Assembly: GCA_024742355.1 (NCBI GenBank)
Contig: JANSYM010000013.1
Coordinates: forward strand, 1-64,000
Direction of reading: 5' to 3'
DNA from: Hyphomonadaceae bacterium
Lineage (GTDB): Bacteria > Pseudomonadota > Alphaproteobacteria > Caulobacterales > Hyphomonadaceae
Length of the DNA: 64,000 nt
The number at the start of each line of letters is the position of its first letter. Position 1 is the stretch's first letter. The translations under genes and the position numbers were made by a program. Positions 36,474 to 45,084 of the stretch are shown in pieces. The notes beneath the pieces were generated by a model. The model saw nothing but the letters and a program-made list of their open reading frames with translations, did no database searches and was not told where the DNA came from.

Positions 36474-37376
36474 ATGTTGCGCGGCTTGCCTGCCTCCCTC
36501 ATTGCACATGCCGCAGTGCTCAGCGCGTCATATTTGACGTGGCCATATTGGGGCACGACAAGCCGCACCTATACCACTGACATTCAGGCGGTTGATGTCA
36601 GCTTTGCTGAGATTGGTGAAATCACCAATATCGCCCCGCGCATCGAGCCGGAGGAAGAATCGGCTCCGCCTGAACCAGAGGAACCGGAAGAACTTCCTGA
36701 AGAAGACCCCATTGAGGAGGAGCTCCCGGAATCGGACCAGGATGTCACCAATATTGACGAACCTGCCGCAGATTCAGAGCCTGAAGACGTATTGCCTGAT
36801 TTCGAGGCCGAGGCCCCGGACGAGGAGCCCGAACAGGCGCCGGAGCCCGAGCCGGATCCAACCCCAAAACCACCGCGGGATCCGCTCGCTGATTTTCTGA
36901 ATCAGAGTGAATCAACCTTCAAAAGCGAAATCGAAACGCGCCGCAAACGCCCCGAGCCACAACCGGCGCCGCCAGAAGAACAACCCCAGACTGCGCTCAG
37001 AAATGCCCCGCAGCCGGTCGATTCTCGCAATCGTCGAGGCGCTGGAGAGCGGGATGGAAACATCGCGCGCATCGAAGCCATCTTGTACAGCCGGATTTTC
37101 CCATGTTGGGACGGCGTAACCGACCTGCCCTATCCAGAGCGTCTCAACGTTCGCATGAAGCTGCAGCTCAATCAGAACGGAACGATCGCGGAGTTGAGTC
37201 TTGTCGAACCGCGCCGCCGGCCGGTCGGAAGCTCACCCATGGGCACCGCAGTGGATCGCGCCCTGCGGGCCGTTCGGAAATGTGCACCTTATAATTTGCC
37301 CATAGACGACTATGACAATTGGCGCGAAGGCGCGGTCAATCTTGGACCCGCTTTCACGCCCACCAATCAACGCTGA
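36474..37376 (+). CDS. tolA: TolA-like periplasmic bridging protein
   Basis: 300 residues. An N-terminal membrane anchor (LPASLIAHAAVLSASYLTW) contains the SxxxH motif that meets TolQ/R. Next comes a long Pro/Glu/Asp-rich spacer (~60-190), instead of the Ala/Lys helix of enterobacterial TolA. The C-terminal domain (~200-300: IARIEAILYSRIFPCWDGV, NVRMKLQLNQNGTIAELSLVEP) resembles TolA domain III/TonB C-terminus. It bridges TolQR to TolB and Pal. The spacer is compositionally distinct, which is usual for this gene. Confidence 0.92.
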   Translation: MLRGLPASLIAHAAVLSASYLTWPYWGTTSRTYTTDIQAVDVSFAEIGEITNIAPRIEPEEESAPPEPEEPEELPEEDPIEEELPESDQDVTNIDEPAADSEPEDVLPDFEAEAPDEEPEQAPEPEPDPTPKPPRDPLADFLNQSESTFKSEIETRRKRPEPQPAPPEEQPQTALRNAPQPVDSRNRRGAGERDGNIARIEAILYSRIFPCWDGVTDLPYPERLNVRMKLQLNQNGTIAELSLVEPRRRPVGSSPMGTAVDRALRAVRKCAPYNLPIDDYDNWREGAVNLGPAFTPTNQR

Positions 37377-37393
37377 CCCCGGAGACCGGAATC

Positions 37394-38767
37394 ATGATGA
37401 AACGACTGTTCTGCGCCATTGCATTGGCGTTCGGTTTAGGCAGCCCCGCGGCCCTCGCTCAGTTTGAAGTGAACATTCAAGAAGGCGTGCTGAAGCCGAC
37501 GCCGATTGCCATTCCGAATTTTGAAGCGATCGGCGTCGACCCGGCTGTGGCTCAGCAGATTAGCGAAGTGGTTCGCGCCGACCTGGAATCGACCGGTCTG
37601 TTCACGATCACGCCGGAAGAAGCCTACATTCAAACCGATCTCAATATCGAAGTGGCGCCGCGCTTTGCGGACTGGAAAATCATTCAGTCAGACGCCCTCG
37701 TGGTTGGCACTGTCGAGCAGATCACTCGCGACGGCAATGAATTGATCCGCGGGTCGGTACGGATGTGGGACGTTTATGGCGAAGAGCTGATGCGGTTTGA
37801 AGACTCGGCAGGTCGGCAGGTTTCAGGTCGCCGATTCACGACGACACCTGAAGACGTCCGCCGGATCGCCCACAAGATTGCCGACGCGATTTACAGCCGT
37901 CTGACCGGTGAAGACGGCTATTTCGACACCCGGATCGTCTATATCGCCGAAACGGGGCCGAAGAATGCACGTATCAAACGCCTGGCCATCATGGATGCTG
38001 ACGGCGCCAATGTGAAATACCTGACCAGCGGCGCGTTCACCGTGCTGACCCCGCGCTTCTCGCCTGAGGCGCAGCAGATCACGTACATGTCGTATGAAGG
38101 CGGCATTCCGCGGGTCTATCTCTACGATCTGCGCCGCGCGCGTCAGGAAGTTCTGGGTAATTTCCGCAGCATGACATTCGCGCCGCGTTTCTCTCGAGAC
38201 GGCAATTCGGTCCTGCTCACGCAAGCTACGAACGGTAATTCGGATATTTATCTGATGGATCTGCAGACCCGCCAGAGCCGCCGTCTGACGGATCATCCAG
38301 CGATTGATACCTCGCCTTCCATGTCACCGGACGGTCGTCAGATCGTGTTCAACTCAGATCGCGGCGGCAGCCCTCAGCTATATGTCATGAACACCAATGG
38401 CACGACCCGCGTTTGCCCGTCAGGCGGCCGCGATATCGCCTGCCGCATCACATTTGGGTCCGGGCGCTATTCAACGCCGGTCTGGAGCCCGCGCGGCGAT
38501 TTGATCGCGTTCACCAAACAATCTCGCGGACGCTTCCATATCGGCGTCATCGGAATCGATGGGCAGGGTGAGCGCCTGTTGACCGAATCCTATCTTGATG
38601 AAGGTCCCGACTGGTCGCCAAATGGCCGGGTCATCACCTTCTTCCGCGAGCGTGCGCCCGGCGCCTCACCGCAATTGTGGTCGGTGGATTTGACGGGCCG
38701 GAACCTGCGCCGCCTGCAAACTCCAACTGACGCGTCAGACCCTGCCTGGTCGCCTTTACTCGATTAG
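37394..38767 (+). CDS. tolB: Tol-Pal system beta-propeller protein TolB
   Basis: 457 residues. A signal peptide (MMKRLFCAIALAFGLGSPAALAQ) with GGAG 9 bases upstream fixes the start at 37394. An N-terminal domain (~30-160: IPNFEAIGVDPAVAQQISEVVRADL) is followed by a six-bladed propeller with WD40-like repeats such as FSPEAQQITYMSYEGG, DTSPSMSPDGRQIVFNSDRGG and PVWSPRGDLIAFTK. It is periplasmic and binds Pal and TolA. Confidence 0.97.
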   Translation: MMKRLFCAIALAFGLGSPAALAQFEVNIQEGVLKPTPIAIPNFEAIGVDPAVAQQISEVVRADLESTGLFTITPEEAYIQTDLNIEVAPRFADWKIIQSDALVVGTVEQITRDGNELIRGSVRMWDVYGEELMRFEDSAGRQVSGRRFTTTPEDVRRIAHKIADAIYSRLTGEDGYFDTRIVYIAETGPKNARIKRLAIMDADGANVKYLTSGAFTVLTPRFSPEAQQITYMSYEGGIPRVYLYDLRRARQEVLGNFRSMTFAPRFSRDGNSVLLTQATNGNSDIYLMDLQTRQSRRLTDHPAIDTSPSMSPDGRQIVFNSDRGGSPQLYVMNTNGTTRVCPSGGRDIACRITFGSGRYSTPVWSPRGDLIAFTKQSRGRFHIGVIGIDGQGERLLTESYLDEGPDWSPNGRVITFFRERAPGASPQLWSVDLTGRNLRRLQTPTDASDPAWSPLLD

Positions 38768-38898
38768 GAAAATGAATTCGCAGTCTGACAACACGTTAAT
38801 CTTCCCAAATCGCAGGAAAATCAGGTATACGGCGTCACGAAGTTGACAAAAACCGTGCCTAATGCACCCATTGCACGCGCAAGCAAGGAGAGACCCAC

Positions 38899-39450
38899 AT
38901 GCGTAAGCTTATGATGACGTCCGCGTCGATCGCCGTATTCGTCGGCGTGGCGGCATGTTCTTCCACCCCAGAACCAGAACCGGTTGTGGTTGAAGAGCCT
39001 GTTGTCGTAGAAGAAGAACCAGAGCCCGAAGTTGTCGTCGTAGAAGAGACACTGCCTGTCGTTCCAACTGGCCCAGTAGAAGGCTCACTGGAAGATTTCC
39101 AGGTGAATGTTGGCGACCGCGTCTATTTCGATCTCGACCAGTATCGCCTCTCCGCCGACGCCCAAGGCATTCTTCAGCGTCAGGCCGCATGGCTTTCGTC
39201 TTACCCAGACGTGAACATTCTGGTTGCCGGTAACTGCGACGAGCGCGGCACCCGTGAATACAACCTGGCCCTCGGCGAACGCCGCGCGTCTGTTGTGAAA
39301 AACTACCTGGTCGACCTCGGCGTTGATCCGGCCCGCATTCAGACTGTTTCTTACGGAAAAGAGCGTCCTCTGGCTCTCGGTTCCAATGATGCAGCATGGG
39401 CCCAGAACCGGAACGGCTTCACACAGCTGATTTCAGGGGTCGTTGGCTAA
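38899..39450 (+). CDS. pal: Peptidoglycan-associated lipoprotein Pal
   Basis: 183 residues. A lipoprotein signal ends in GVAAC (Cys20). A Glu/Val/Pro-rich linker of repeated VVVEE units (~25-60) precedes the OmpA-like peptidoglycan-binding domain (~70-183: VYFDLDQYRLSADAQGIL, GNCDERGTREYNLALGERRA, TVSYGKERPLALG). The GNCDERGT form is the alphaproteobacterial variant. AAGGAGAG precedes the ATG. The 131-base gap to tolB suggests its own promoter. A terminator follows. Confidence 0.97.
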   Translation: MRKLMMTSASIAVFVGVAACSSTPEPEPVVVEEPVVVEEEPEPEVVVVEETLPVVPTGPVEGSLEDFQVNVGDRVYFDLDQYRLSADAQGILQRQAAWLSSYPDVNILVAGNCDERGTREYNLALGERRASVVKNYLVDLGVDPARIQTVSYGKERPLALGSNDAAWAQNRNGFTQLISGVVG

Positions 39451-39478
39451 GCCCAACTGCAATATTTACATTTGATTA

Positions 39479-39510
39479 GGCCGGGCGTCACATTTTGGCC
39501 CCGGCCTTTT
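39479..39510 (+). terminator. Rho-independent terminator after pal
   Basis: GGCCGGG (39479-39485) pairs with CCCGGCC (39500-39506), followed by TTTT. It lies 28 bases after the pal stop and 50 before cpoB, so it may reduce rather than block read-through. Confidence 0.75.
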
Positions 39511-39559
39511 CGTATCCGGTGTTTTCCCGACCGTTTGATGTAATTGGAGTGCGTGCCGC

Positions 39560-40576
39560 ATGTTTCGATCTTCTTGTCTCGCGCTGACAGCGCTGTTCGT
39601 ACTTAGCACGACGCCCATGGCTGATGCACAACGCCGGGCCGACGTTGTCCAGGGCGTGACCAGCGGACAGCTGGCTTTGACGGTCGAAGAGCTCCGCGTC
39701 AGCAATGCCGAGCTGCGCGCACGGATGACCGGAATTGAATCTGACAAGGCGCAATTGAACGGCAAAGTCGAAACACTGGAATTCCTGCTGTCTCAGTCTC
39801 GCGACGAGATTAATCGCATGCAGACGGATGATGCAGAGCTGGAACGCCTGATCACCCGATTGGAGCGACGCCTCGATGAGCAGGAAAAGACCATCGCAGA
39901 TCTCAATCGACAGGTTATCGCGCTCCAACCCGAGCCCGCCTTCCTGTCAGCAGGCCCCGCCCAATCAGCGCCTGGCGGCGCCGACCTGCCTGACGATCTT
40001 GGCTCTGGCGACGCAGCGGACGAAACCGCGACGATTTCATCCGCTGGCCCGACCCGTATTGTTCGCAGCGCCGACACCAATACCACTCCTGGACCAAGCG
40101 CCGGTACCATCACACAGATCGGACCGGACGGAGAGGCCTTGCCGCAAGGCTCGCTCGGCACATTGTCCGCGAGCGCCCTTCCTGGCGAAGCCGGCCCGCT
40201 ATTCGGCGAAGCCAAATCGCGCTTGCTGCGATTTGATTATGCCGGCGCCGAGGAAGCGTTCCGCGCGTTCCTAGGCAGATTTGGCGACGATCCGCAGGCT
40301 GGGGAAGCGCAATACTGGCTGGCAGAAGTACTGTACCAGCAAGAAGCTTACGCCGAGTCCGGCGCTGCTTATACCGACATGATCCGAACTTATCCCGATG
40401 ATCCACGTGCGCCAGAGGCTCTCGCAAAACTGGCACGGTCGATGCGCCTGGTTGGCGACACGGACCAAGCGTGCAACGCTCTGAACCTGCTGCCGCAGCG
40501 CTATCCCAATGCCTCCGGTGTTACGCGCAACCTCGCCGCTGGCGAACGCGTACGCTCAGGCTGCGAGAACAGCTAG
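39560..40576 (+). CDS. cpoB: Tol-Pal associated coiled-coil/TPR protein CpoB (YbgF)
   Basis: Periplasmic coordinator of Tol-Pal and peptidoglycan synthesis. 338 residues: a signal peptide (ALTALFVLSTTPMADAQ), a trimerising coiled coil (~30-125), a long Gly/Ala/Thr/Ser-rich linker (~130-215), and a C-terminal TPR domain (~220-330: GEAKSRLLRFDYAGAEEAFRAFL, YWLAEVLYQQEAYAESG). The end overlaps no gene but lies 5 bases before the tilS start. Confidence 0.93.
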   Translation: MFRSSCLALTALFVLSTTPMADAQRRADVVQGVTSGQLALTVEELRVSNAELRARMTGIESDKAQLNGKVETLEFLLSQSRDEINRMQTDDAELERLITRLERRLDEQEKTIADLNRQVIALQPEPAFLSAGPAQSAPGGADLPDDLGSGDAADETATISSAGPTRIVRSADTNTTPGPSAGTITQIGPDGEALPQGSLGTLSASALPGEAGPLFGEAKSRLLRFDYAGAEEAFRAFLGRFGDDPQAGEAQYWLAEVLYQQEAYAESGAAYTDMIRTYPDDPRAPEALAKLARSMRLVGDTDQACNALNLLPQRYPNASGVTRNLAAGERVRSGCENS

Positions 40577-40581
40577 GTACA

Positions 40582-41730
40582 GTGAAATTCGGGGTTGATT
40601 TCGACGCACTGCTTGCGCGCGCCTCTACCAGTCCGACCCAATCTTTGACGCTCGCTGTCTCCGGCGGCAGCGACTCTCTTGCCTTGCTCCTGCTCACGCA
40701 TGACTGGGCGATGCGCACCGGACGAACGCTTAGCATTCTCACTGTTGATCATGGTCTTCGCCCCGAGGCGAGGCGCGAGGCAGAAGCGGTCGCGGCCTGG
40801 TCGCGAGAGCTGGGGCACAAACATCAGACCCTAAGCTGGGCAACCCCCAAGCCTGCGCAGAACGCCGCCCGCACCGCGCGGTTTCGACTGATTTGCGACG
40901 CCATGCGCGCAGCGGACGCGCAGCTCCTTTTGGTCGGACACACGCTGGATGATGTCGTCGAAACCGCCCTTATTCGCCGCCGACGCGGTGTAAGAGGCGC
41001 AAGCATTGCTGGCCCAACGATTGCCGCCCCAGCGCCGGTCTGGCCGGAAGGGCGGGGCATCACGATCCTTCGCCCCTTGGTCAAAACGCGCCGCGCCGAC
41101 TTGCAGAACCATCTGCGCCGTGACGGCCGCAACTGGATCGACGACCCCACTAACCACTCACTCGCCTATGAGCGTATCCGGGTGCGAAAATTTCTCCATC
41201 GCCACCTTGGCCTTCGCGACATCAGCACTCAATTCGTACGTGAATTGCAGCAGCAGAGAGCCATTGAGGACCAGTCGCTTGGCCGCGTCCTGGATCGTGT
41301 ACAGGTCCGCTCCGACGGCACGATCGACACGGCTGGAGTCGACGTTACTGAACGCGCGCTTTCGCTGCTTGCGCGATGCGCCAGCGGCAGTGCCGCAGAG
41401 CCACGCGCGGGGTCGGTCCGCAGCCTGGTGTCAACTCTGCGAGATCCGGGGACGCGACAGACCCTCGGCGGCGCCTGGTTTCAAAAAACACAGGACGGGT
41501 TTCACATCGGCCGCGATCCGGGCGCAAACCCACGCGGCAAGGAAAGAGACATGTTTGATGGGCGTTTCGCACGGTCGGAGCAGGCGCGATTACCCAACGC
41601 CAAGGACCAGGGCTTTCTGGTCCGGCATGCATCACCGCCTGACCAGCACTGGCACGAGATTATCTCGGAGCGCCTGGCGCACATGGCGCAGTGTTACAAA
41701 ACCCCGGACCTCGATGTGGTCAGCGCCTAA
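40582..41730 (+). CDS. tilS: tRNA(Ile)-lysidine synthetase
   Basis: Modifies C34 of tRNA-Ile(CAU) to lysidine, switching codon reading to AUA. The PP-loop SGGSDSLALLLL lies at ~24-35, with VDHGLRPEARREAEAVA, NAARTARFRLI and LLVGHTLDDVVET. The 382 residues are slightly shorter than usual; the C-terminal substrate-binding part is weakly conserved. The start is GTG at 40582, 5 bases after cpoB; the frame upstream is a cpoB shadow. ftsH, which often follows, is absent. Confidence 0.92.
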   Translation: MKFGVDFDALLARASTSPTQSLTLAVSGGSDSLALLLLTHDWAMRTGRTLSILTVDHGLRPEARREAEAVAAWSRELGHKHQTLSWATPKPAQNAARTARFRLICDAMRAADAQLLLVGHTLDDVVETALIRRRRGVRGASIAGPTIAAPAPVWPEGRGITILRPLVKTRRADLQNHLRRDGRNWIDDPTNHSLAYERIRVRKFLHRHLGLRDISTQFVRELQQQRAIEDQSLGRVLDRVQVRSDGTIDTAGVDVTERALSLLARCASGSAAEPRAGSVRSLVSTLRDPGTRQTLGGAWFQKTQDGFHIGRDPGANPRGKERDMFDGRFARSEQARLPNAKDQGFLVRHASPPDQHWHEIISERLAHMAQCYKTPDLDVVSA

Positions 41731-43007
41731 CTCGCCAGCGGCCCGACTTCTTTGACATCTTCGACGGTCCGCAAGCCAGGCTTCGGGCTATTGACCAGCA
41801 CGGCCATATTGCCAGGGGCATGCTTGTTATCGAGCATTTTCTCATGCGCTTGCGGGATATCTGCCCAGGCGAAGACTTCCGACATGCAAGGGTCTATTCT
41901 GCGATCGATGACCAGCTGATTGGCGGCTGAGGCCTGTTTCAGGTTTGCGAAATGTGAGCCTTGAACCCGTTTCTGCCGCATCCACAGGAAGCGTGCATCC
42001 ATCGTCAGGTTGAACCCGGTCGTTCCGGCACAAATTACCACCATTCCACCGCGCTTGACGACGAAAACCGAGACTGGAAACGTTGACTCGCCCGGGTGCT
42101 CGAAAACGATGTCGACATCCTTCCGGCCGGTAATCTCCCAAATCGCTTTTCCGAACTTGCGGCTTTCGCGCATATAATCGTTGAACTCCGGGCCATTTAC
42201 GGTTGGCAGCTGTCCCCAGCAATTGAAGTCCTTACGGTTTATCACGCCCTTGGCGCCCATTGAGTAGACGAAATCCTTTTTGTCGTCCGACCCGACAACG
42301 CCAATCGCGTGCGCCCCCGTCACCGCGCAAAGCTGGACTCCAAAACTGCCAAGGCCCCCGGAGGCGCCCCAGACCAGGACATTGTTGCCTGGTTTCACAA
42401 TGTGCGGACGATGGCCAAACAACATGCGGTAAGCGGTCGCCAGCGTCAGCGTGTAACAGGCGCTCTCTTCCCAGGTGAGGTGTTTCGGACGCGGCATGCA
42501 TTGGCGCGCCTGGACCCGGCAGAATTGCGCGAATGAGCCGTCAGGCGTCTCATAGCCCCAAATGCGCTGGCTGGGCGAGAACATCGGGTCGCCGCCATTG
42601 CATTCTTCATCGTCGCCATCATCCTGATTGCAATGGATGACGACCTCGTCTCCTGGCTTTACCCGCGTCACCTTGCGGCCCACCGCCCAGACTATTCCGG
42701 ACGCATCTGATCCGGCGACATGAAAATCGGCCTTGTGCACATCAAAGGGCGAAATGGGTTCGCCGAGGCCTGCCCAGATGCCATTATAGTTCACGCCTGC
42801 GGACATCACGAAGACCAGAACTTCATCGCTGTCGATGTCCGGCACCGGAACCTGCTCGATCTGCATCGCCGTTGCCGGTCTGCCATGTCGCTCGCGGCGA
42901 ATGGCCCAGGCGTGCATCAGTTTGGGAACGTGAAACTCCGGTGGAATCTCACCAATTGCGTAGAGATCTTTCTTGTCCCCGGATTTGGTCTTCGCTGTGC
43001 CTGTCAT
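41727..43007 (-). CDS. ccr: Crotonyl-CoA carboxylase/reductase
   Basis: Key enzyme of the ethylmalonyl-CoA pathway: reductive carboxylation of crotonyl-CoA to ethylmalonyl-CoA with NADPH and CO2. 426 residues of the MDR superfamily with the long CCR-specific N-terminus (DLYAIGEIPPEFHVPKLMHAWAIRRERHG), GSDASGIVWAVGRKVTRVKPGDEVVIHC, the CCR-specific insert QRIWGYETPDGSFAQFC, nucleotide site VWGASGGLGSFGVQL and the CO2-pocket-like region. The start at 43007 has GGAGG 5 bases upstream. meaA of the same pathway lies 2 kb away. Confidence 0.96.
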   Translation of the reverse strand: MTGTAKTKSGDKKDLYAIGEIPPEFHVPKLMHAWAIRRERHGRPATAMQIEQVPVPDIDSDEVLVFVMSAGVNYNGIWAGLGEPISPFDVHKADFHVAGSDASGIVWAVGRKVTRVKPGDEVVIHCNQDDGDDEECNGGDPMFSPSQRIWGYETPDGSFAQFCRVQARQCMPRPKHLTWEESACYTLTLATAYRMLFGHRPHIVKPGNNVLVWGASGGLGSFGVQLCAVTGAHAIGVVGSDDKKDFVYSMGAKGVINRKDFNCWGQLPTVNGPEFNDYMRESRKFGKAIWEITGRKDVDIVFEHPGESTFPVSVFVVKRGGMVVICAGTTGFNLTMDARFLWMRQKRVQGSHFANLKQASAANQLVIDRRIDPCMSEVFAWADIPQAHEKMLDNKHAPGNMAVLVNSPKPGLRTVEDVKEVGPLAS

Positions 43008-43114
43008 CTGGTCCTCCGTCGGCACTGCACGCGCCGTTTTCAGCGTCTTCACAGGCCCTTCAATTCACGTCAGAGTGAACCACCACAGAACGTGTTGCAA
43101 GGAAAAGTTGTGCG

Positions 43115-44026
43115 ATGCAGCATAGAGATTTGGAGTCCGCAATTGGCCCGCAAAGAAGCCGGGTCGGGACATGGGTTTTCCTGAACGGCAAGTTCGTTCA
43201 CGGCCAGGACGCAACGGTTTCGGTCAACGATCGCGGCTTTCTGTTCGCCCATGCGGCATATGAGGTTACAGCAGTCTATAACGGCAAGCTGATCGATTTC
43301 GATCAACATATGGCGCGGCTGGAGCGAACCCTGGCCAGGATCGAGATTGCCGCGCCAAAGCTGGATTTTGCGCAGCTTCATCAGGAGATGATGGAACGCA
43401 ATCAGCTGCGCGAGGGGCTGATTTATGTGCAAGTCACAGCGGGTGATCCGGGACCTCGCGATTATTATGGCCCTGAGGCGTTCACCCCCACGGTCTATAT
43501 GTTCGCAACCCACAAAACACTCATCAGCGATGTTGCGCGTGATGGTCTGACCGCGATCTCCTACGAAGACACGCGCTGGCAGCGCCGCGACCTGAAGACC
43601 ACGCAATTGCTGACCCAAACGCTCGCCTATCGCGCCGCGCGGCGCGCCGGGGCGGATACCGCAATCCTGCACGAAGACGGCATGGTCACCGAAGCTGCGT
43701 CAGCAAATCTCTGGATCGTTGATTCATCTGGCGCGCTGATTACGCGGAACCTTTCGGCAGCGCTGTTGCCCGGGATCACGCGCGGCCGGCTGGTCGATCT
43801 GCTGGGCCCGGACGGATATCGAATCGAAGAACGGGCATTCTCGCTCGACGAATTACGCGCGGCGACTGAGGCGTTCACCAGCTCCACAGGCGTCGTGATT
43901 GCGCCAGTTCTCAGTCTGGACGAGACACCCATAGGGTCGGGTCGTCCGGGCACTGTAACCCGCAAAGTACAATCGTCCTACTATCGCTATATCGGCGCCG
44001 ATATCGCGGCCCTGACCTGGCTATAG
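43115..44026 (+). CDS. Class IV PLP aminotransferase (D-amino-acid/branched-chain type)
   Basis: 303 residues of fold type IV. Visible: FVHGQDATVSVNDRGFLFAHAAYEVTAVYNG, the Arg/His substrate-positioning region HMARLERTL, the PLP Lys in DTRWQRRDLKTTQLLTQTLAYRAARRAGA, EAASANLWIV and LPGITRGRLVDLL. D-alanine aminotransferase is the best guess because of RDLKTTQLL; a BCAT-like specificity cannot be excluded. It starts 108 bases from the divergent ccr start. Confidence 0.85.
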   Translation: MQHRDLESAIGPQRSRVGTWVFLNGKFVHGQDATVSVNDRGFLFAHAAYEVTAVYNGKLIDFDQHMARLERTLARIEIAAPKLDFAQLHQEMMERNQLREGLIYVQVTAGDPGPRDYYGPEAFTPTVYMFATHKTLISDVARDGLTAISYEDTRWQRRDLKTTQLLTQTLAYRAARRAGADTAILHEDGMVTEAASANLWIVDSSGALITRNLSAALLPGITRGRLVDLLGPDGYRIEERAFSLDELRAATEAFTSSTGVVIAPVLSLDETPIGSGRPGTVTRKVQSSYYRYIGADIAALTWL

Positions 44027-44587
44027 ATCCTTTGGATCCGCGTCAGGATCAATCACCTCACCATCGACGGTAAACGCATCATCATCGCCGGGTGACGCGT
44101 TTTGAGCAGCCTGCATCTGCGCCATCATTTCCTGCATCTGGCCCATCATGCCGGCCATCTGGCTCATGCCGACGCGCGCCGAGATCCAGGCGCCGATTAC
44201 CGCGACCATAGTCGGCACGATCAGATAAACCGTATCCGAGACCATGAGTTGTGGCTCGAATTCGGTGGTCTGAAAAAGCGCCGCGATCCATGCAGCAAGT
44301 CCAAACGCAAGTCCATACCCAACCAACCCTATCGCGAAACGCCGGCCGGCGCCGCGAAAAATGTTTGGCGGATTGGGCTCGGCACCCTGGGAGAGCACCG
44401 ACTTCAAATCTGTCGCTGGCGATGGGCTGACTTTTCGGATCACAATGGTTGTCGCCGTCGCAACCACGGTCAAAAGTGGGATCAGAAATATGCTTCGGTT
44501 CATCACACCGGCAACGATGGCGGCGACCAGAAACGCAATCGGGCCAGCGAGCCGCAGCAGGATCGGAATAAGAAATGAAGTCGGCAT
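44021..44587 (-). CDS. Membrane protein of unknown function
   Basis: 188 residues with four hydrophobic segments (about 5-28, 30-48, 85-108, 118-140), a Met/Gln-rich helix (MAGMMGQMQEMMAQMQAAQ) and an acidic end (GDDDAFTVDGEVIDPDADPKDL). No family recognised. The Met-rich helix may be a coiled coil. It converges on the aminotransferase with a 6-base overlap. Confidence 0.65.
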   Translation of the reverse strand: MPTSFLIPILLRLAGPIAFLVAAIVAGVMNRSIFLIPLLTVVATATTIVIRKVSPSPATDLKSVLSQGAEPNPPNIFRGAGRRFAIGLVGYGLAFGLAAWIAALFQTTEFEPQLMVSDTVYLIVPTMVAVIGAWISARVGMSQMAGMMGQMQEMMAQMQAAQNASPGDDDAFTVDGEVIDPDADPKDL

Positions 44588-44618
44588 AGCAAGGCCCCAC
44601 TGGCGATGGAGCCTAGGG

Positions 44619-44912
44619 TTAACTTGCTTGCAGGGGCACTGGCAATGCGCGGGCCCCTGTTTTCAGGATCGCACGCACTTTCAGGGCCAGAATGATGGCC
44701 GCCAGGAGCAGAGTCACGCCATTGGCCAGCATGATGGGCATGCTGGCTTGCAGGACGCCATAAATCAGCCACGCCGCAACGCCCAGCGTGAACATTGCAT
44801 ACATGGTCAGCGAAATGCCCGCGGTTTCGCCCGAGCGCAAAACCATGAGTGTTTGCGGCAAGAAGGAAAGCGTTGTCAGAAACGCAGCAACAAGTCCGAT
44901 AAAGTCTGCCAT
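44619..44912 (-). CDS. SemiSWEET sugar transporter (PQ-loop/MtN3)
   Basis: 97 residues, three membrane helices, the size of a SemiSWEET. The PQ motif is seen in LTTLSFLPQTLMVLRSGETAGISLTMY, followed by GVAAWLIYGVLQAS, the second family signature. Dimers carry mono- or disaccharides. The start at 44912 gives the canonical MADFIGLVAAFLTT; the longer frame to 45065 is spurious. It is divergent from meaA. Confidence 0.9.
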   Translation of the reverse strand: MADFIGLVAAFLTTLSFLPQTLMVLRSGETAGISLTMYAMFTLGVAAWLIYGVLQASMPIMLANGVTLLLAAIILALKVRAILKTGARALPVPLQAS

Positions 44913-45084
44913 TGTCGGGAACTCCAGATTGAGCGTCTTTTTATCACGCCGACCACGGCAGCACTTCGCATAACTTGCCAATCCTTTCATGCGAAAATGC
45001 ATGCGCCCGGCTTCCCGTTGGAGACCCTTGCGAGGGCGCGCATCTTGGATCATGTTGCGGCGCAATATCCTTGTGGAGGACGCC

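Noticed and set aside
38843-38848. TTGACA before pal as a promoter
   Set aside because: A good -35 box, but no acceptable -10 box at 16-18 bases.
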